NCBI GenBank assembly: GCA_017542725.1
Contig: JAFXWR010000009.1
Coordinates: 1-8,784 of the forward strand
DNA length: 8,784 bases
Reading direction: 5' to 3'
From: Lachnospiraceae bacterium
Lineage (GTDB): Bacteria > Bacillota_A > Clostridia > Lachnospirales > Lachnospiraceae
Shown here: positions 6,549 through 8,784 of the stretch, one piece after another
How positions within the stretch are numbered: the stretch's first letter is position 1
How the letters are laid out: each line of letters begins with the position of its first letter
Notes under the pieces: model-generated
Told to the model about the DNA's origin: nothing
The model's database searches: none
What the model saw: only the letters and a program-made list of their open reading frames with translations
Program-made: the position numbers and the translations under genes

Positions 6549-6577
6549 ATTATAACCAATTTTATGACTTAATGCAA
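6549..6577 (-). promoter_or_regulatory. Candidate sigma-A promoter giving a near-leaderless aroD transcript
   Basis: On the minus strand, TTGCAT (6572-6577) is followed by exactly 17 bases and a perfect TATAAT (6549-6554). Only eight bases (TATTAAAT) separate the -10 from the aroD ATG at 6540, so a start site at the usual distance would fall at or just before the ATG. No GGAGG-like site is present, which agrees with leaderless initiation. The -35 matches the consensus only in part and the region is AT-rich, so chance is possible. The element overlaps the last codons and stop of tatD. Confidence 0.45.
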
Positions 6578-7393
6578 ATTATAGACATTAAGTGCATTAT
6601 TATATAGTATCTCTGACAAATCATCTATATTAATGCTTTTTATCCTAGCTATTTCTTCTATAACATACCTAATATATGTTGATTCGTTTCTCTTTCCTCT
6701 ATATGGAACTGGGGAAAGCCAAGGAGCATCTGTCTCTGTCACTATACTTTCTAATGGTATTGATTCTACAACTTCTTTTAATTTCCTGCCGTTTTTAAAT
6801 GTGACTACCCCACCAATACCAATGTAAAAACCCATATCAATGTAATTAAGTGCAATTTCTTTTTCATACGAAAAGCAATGGATAATTCCCTTCATTCCAT
6901 TTGCATGCTCTCTTATTATATCATATGTATCCTTACATGCCTCTCTTGAATGAACAACAATTGGTAATCCCAAATTCTTAGCAAGATTAATCTCTGCAAT
7001 AAACCATTCAATTTGATTCTTATAATCCCTCTCTGTTTTAAAATCACCATAATAGTCAAGCCCGATCTCTCCAATTGCGACTGCTTTCACTTTTCCATCT
7101 ACCTTAGTTAATCCCTCAAGTTCAATTAGGTATTTCTTTCCTTCTTCACTAAACGGGCTAAACTTTGGTACTTCATCAGGATGATCCCCAATAGTAAAGT
7201 AAAATTTAGGATAATTTTCATTGCCATTATATTTAACTGCAATTGCTTTTTCATTTTTTGACTCTTCTAAACTTGCACCAATTAAGGTTATGGCTTTTAC
7301 ACCATTGTTATACATTTCTTTAAATAGCTCATCTCTATCATTATCATATATTGCATCACTATAATGTGCATGTGTATCAAATATTTTTATCAT
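6569..7393 (-). CDS. tatD: TatD-family metal-dependent hydrolase (putative DNase)
   Basis: A cytoplasmic TIM-barrel hydrolase of the TatD family, whose members show metal-dependent DNase (3'-5' exonuclease) activity. The complete two-metal set is visible: DTHAH (Asp6, His8, His10), AIGEIGLDYY (106-115, Glu109), VVHSRE (146-151, His148), IHCFS (171-175, His172) and TETDAPWLSP (219-228, Asp222). The C-terminus NNALNVYNL fits the usual N-x-x-N/LF ending of the family. At 274 residues it is slightly long, with an insert near 76-103; GDHPDE (69-74) replaces the commoner GVHP. Start: ATG at 7391-7393, overlapping the TPR gene stop by four bases (ATGA), with GGAG only two bases upstream, so translation is probably coupled. 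In many Firmicutes tatD sits beside metG; here aroD and the lipoprotein gene lie between them. Confidence 0.94.
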   Translation of the reverse strand: MIKIFDTHAHYSDAIYDNDRDELFKEMYNNGVKAITLIGASLEESKNEKAIAVKYNGNENYPKFYFTIGDHPDEVPKFSPFSEEGKKYLIELEGLTKVDGKVKAVAIGEIGLDYYGDFKTERDYKNQIEWFIAEINLAKNLGLPIVVHSREACKDTYDIIREHANGMKGIIHCFSYEKEIALNYIDMGFYIGIGGVVTFKNGRKLKEVVESIPLESIVTETDAPWLSPVPYRGKRNESTYIRYVIEEIARIKSINIDDLSEILYNNALNVYNLH

Positions 7394-8202
7394 ATCTCCG
7401 CTCTCTTCTTTAGCTCTTTTTCATATAAGAAGAAACCATAAAATCCAAAGCAACTAGCGCATTTATCACAAACAAACCTATAATATTCATCACGAGCTGT
7501 AGTTTCAACATTTAAAAGCTTCCATGCTTCTTTCACATAAGTTTCTATTCTGTCGCTATATTTACTATAATCTTCGCTTACATCTGCTTTGTACTTTGCA
7601 TATAGCAAATCGGCATAATTTAGATATGATATCGCCGCATCAAGTTCTCCATCTTTTATGTTTTTCATGATTTCTATTGCTTTATTATACAAATTTTCAG
7701 CAGCATCATATTGTTTCATATCAACTGCAGCAAGCGCCATATTGTTGTATAATCCAGCAAATAACTTATCATCTTCTTTTAGATTTTGGTCATAAACTTC
7801 CTTCGTCTTATTGAAATATGACATTGCCGCATTGGGATTTCCAAATGCCTTATAAACTGTTGCTACATTTAAAAATACTGTAGCACCTCCCACTGTCCTA
7901 TCAAGTTTTAATTTTCTTACAAGTGTCGCTGCTCTTTCAGCATGTGCTATCGCATCATCTCTTCTATTCATCTTTCTCAAGAAACCCATATACTCATTTT
8001 GAAGTTCAAGTTCTGCTCTTTTGTTTTCTCCATTTTTAGCTTCAACAATCCAATAATTTATAAGTCTCTCAGCTTGGTCAAACTCTTTTTTATCAAAATG
8101 AATATCCAGTTTCCTTTTTATTCTTTCCATATCTATAGGAACTGGATTACTACAAGTTTTGCATGATCTTATAACAAAGTCATCTTTTCTAATTTCTTCC
8201 AT
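7390..8202 (-). CDS. TPR-repeat protein with terminal cysteine clusters, unknown function
   Basis: A soluble protein of 270 residues made of helical TPR-type hairpins, a protein-binding scaffold. Clear repeats, in residues counted from the chosen start, are 108-140 (the NVATVYKAFGNPNAAMSYFNK region), 149-182 (YNNMALAAVDMKQYDAAENLYNKAIEI) and a following one (about 186-203). Two cysteines near the start (CKTC, Cys14 and Cys17) and three near the end (CDKCASC, Cys245, Cys248, Cys251) could form a metal site between the termini, but this is inferred. The start is placed at ATG 8202, because TGAGG (8209-8213) lies six bases upstream; an in-frame GTG at 8214 would add four residues but has no ribosome-binding site. 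The gene follows the DUF4037 gene closely and overlaps tatD by four bases. A similar pairing with DUF4037 in Lachnospiraceae is my recollection, not tested here. Confidence 0.8.
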   Translation of the reverse strand: MEEIRKDDFVIRSCKTCSNPVPIDMERIKRKLDIHFDKKEFDQAERLINYWIVEAKNGENKRAELELQNEYMGFLRKMNRRDDAIAHAERAATLVRKLKLDRTVGGATVFLNVATVYKAFGNPNAAMSYFNKTKEVYDQNLKEDDKLFAGLYNNMALAAVDMKQYDAAENLYNKAIEIMKNIKDGELDAAISYLNYADLLYAKYKADVSEDYSKYSDRIETYVKEAWKLLNVETTARDEYYRFVCDKCASCFGFYGFFLYEKELKKRAEI

Positions 8203-8208
8203 TATCAA

Positions 8209-8213
8209 CCTCA
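8209..8213 (-). promoter_or_regulatory. Ribosome-binding site that decides the TPR gene start
   Basis: On the minus strand this is TGAGG, overlapping the TGA stop of the DUF4037 gene and lying six bases before the ATG at 8202. It favours that ATG over the GTG at 8214, and it ties termination of the upstream gene to initiation of the TPR gene. Confidence 0.65.
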
Positions 8214-8784
8214 CACAGCTGCCAATATATTCATATTTCTAATATCTATATTTTTAATTCTATTATTAATTTCATAAGCATGTCGTTCAAGATAAGATTC
8301 ATTTCTCTCTGACAAGCCATCATTTCTTAGTCTCTCGATGAAAACTCTTGCTATCAAATCTATATCTCCCTTTACTTTATTGTTGATTATTTTTTCATCT
8401 GTTACAGACAAGAGTGCTTCAAGTTTTTCTTCAAATTTTACTTCCATAAAGCTGTCATCTTCTATGCCTGAAATTAAATTTAATTCACTCTTAATTTTAA
8501 AATTCTTTGGCCATGATAAATCTCTAAGTGCTCTAAATCTCCATTTATAAAACGGCATATAAACTTCATTTAGCAAAAAAGCCACATGCATGCTAGACTT
8601 TACGAATTCATATAGAGCAAGTTTTGCTGCTCCGAATTCATTGTGGGCAACACACCTCTCGTAATTATACTGCCCTGATTGAGCCATCATCAATAATTCA
8701 CCTGCAATCTTTTTCAGTTTTATGTCCTCCGGGAATGTAGAAGCTTTAGTCTTATGCCACTTATAATTTTACTGTCATCTCTCC
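8211..8784 (-). pseudogene. DUF4037 domain protein, C-terminal part, broken by a one-base frameshift (runs off the window)
   Basis: DUF4037 proteins usually combine a nucleotidyltransferase-like N-terminus with this helical C-terminal domain; function unknown. Two frames are needed to read the domain. From the window edge to about 8735 the frame gives DDSKIISGIRLKLLH, then would run to HSRRT and a TAA at 8720-8722. From 8735 down, the next frame gives FPEDIKLKKIAGELL, then MAQSGQYNYERC and on to NMNILAAV with TGA at 8211-8213. Joined, they make the continuous family pattern IRxKLLxFPEDIxLKKIA, whereas each frame alone loses it (the second frame meets a TAA just upstream). One base, probably a T in CATTCCC (8731-8737), appears missing. 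It may be a real mutation or a sequence error. Downstream blocks such as MPFYKW and ERHAYEIN are intact. The N-terminal domain lies outside the window. Confidence 0.8.

Noticed and set aside
8211..8693. Separate short gene starting at TTG 8693 or the following ATGs
   Set aside because: The conserved DUF4037 segment continues upstream of this start in the same frame to 8735 and then in the adjacent frame, so the apparent start is internal to a broken gene.
8720..8740. Programmed -1 frameshift in the DUF4037 gene
   Set aside because: No slippery heptamer is present and the internal GGAGG lies downstream of the shift point, where it would not stimulate it; a simple deletion or sequence error explains it better.

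Overview
The window is AT-rich DNA from a low-GC Gram-positive anaerobe of the Clostridia type. The best guess is a Lachnospiraceae-like organism, judged from the style of the proteins (DUF4037 and DUF2156 proteins, a chromosomal TraX-family protein, the MEP isoprenoid route, cysS beside ispF). The species cannot be read from this sequence. Every gene lies on the minus strand, so transcription runs from high to low coordinates. Coding density is very high. The longest gap is the 77 bases between the lipoprotein gene and metG, so no gene-free stretch exceeds 300 bases. No tRNA, rRNA, insertion sequence, phage gene or CRISPR array was seen.

In transcription order, the upstream block (8784 to 6569) holds the 3' part of a DUF4037 gene broken by an apparent one-base deletion, a TPR-repeat protein with cysteine clusters at both ends, and a TatD-family metal hydrolase. 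The junctions are tight or overlapping, so these look co-transcribed. A sigma-A-like promoter then lies between tatD and a divergent type I 3-dehydroquinate dehydratase (aroD). It is so close to the aroD ATG that the transcript would be essentially leaderless. A short lipoprotein gene follows and ends in a 10-bp perfect hairpin with a U-rich tail, a good intrinsic terminator.

The downstream block (5004 to 1) begins directly after that hairpin: metG (a short MetRS without the C-terminal tRNA-binding domain), a TraX-family membrane protein (TTG start), a YqeY protein, a GNAT acetyltransferase (TTG start, carrying a degenerate 9-residue triplicate repeat), a DUF2156 protein, ispF, and the first 33 codons of cysS. 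Gaps are 2, 24, -10, 0, 8 and 45 bases, so this looks like one operon. Several members touch tRNA biology: MetRS, CysRS, YqeY (related to the GatB tail) and DUF2156 (related to the aminoacyl-tRNA-using domain of MprF).

The window is mostly housekeeping and orphan accessory genes. I did not find a clear new defence or mobile system. The points most worth checking are the Asp-to-Tyr change at a predicted metal ligand of IspF, the frameshift in the DUF4037 gene, the predicted leaderless aroD promoter, the tandem repeat in the GNAT gene, and the terminator directly upstream of metG.
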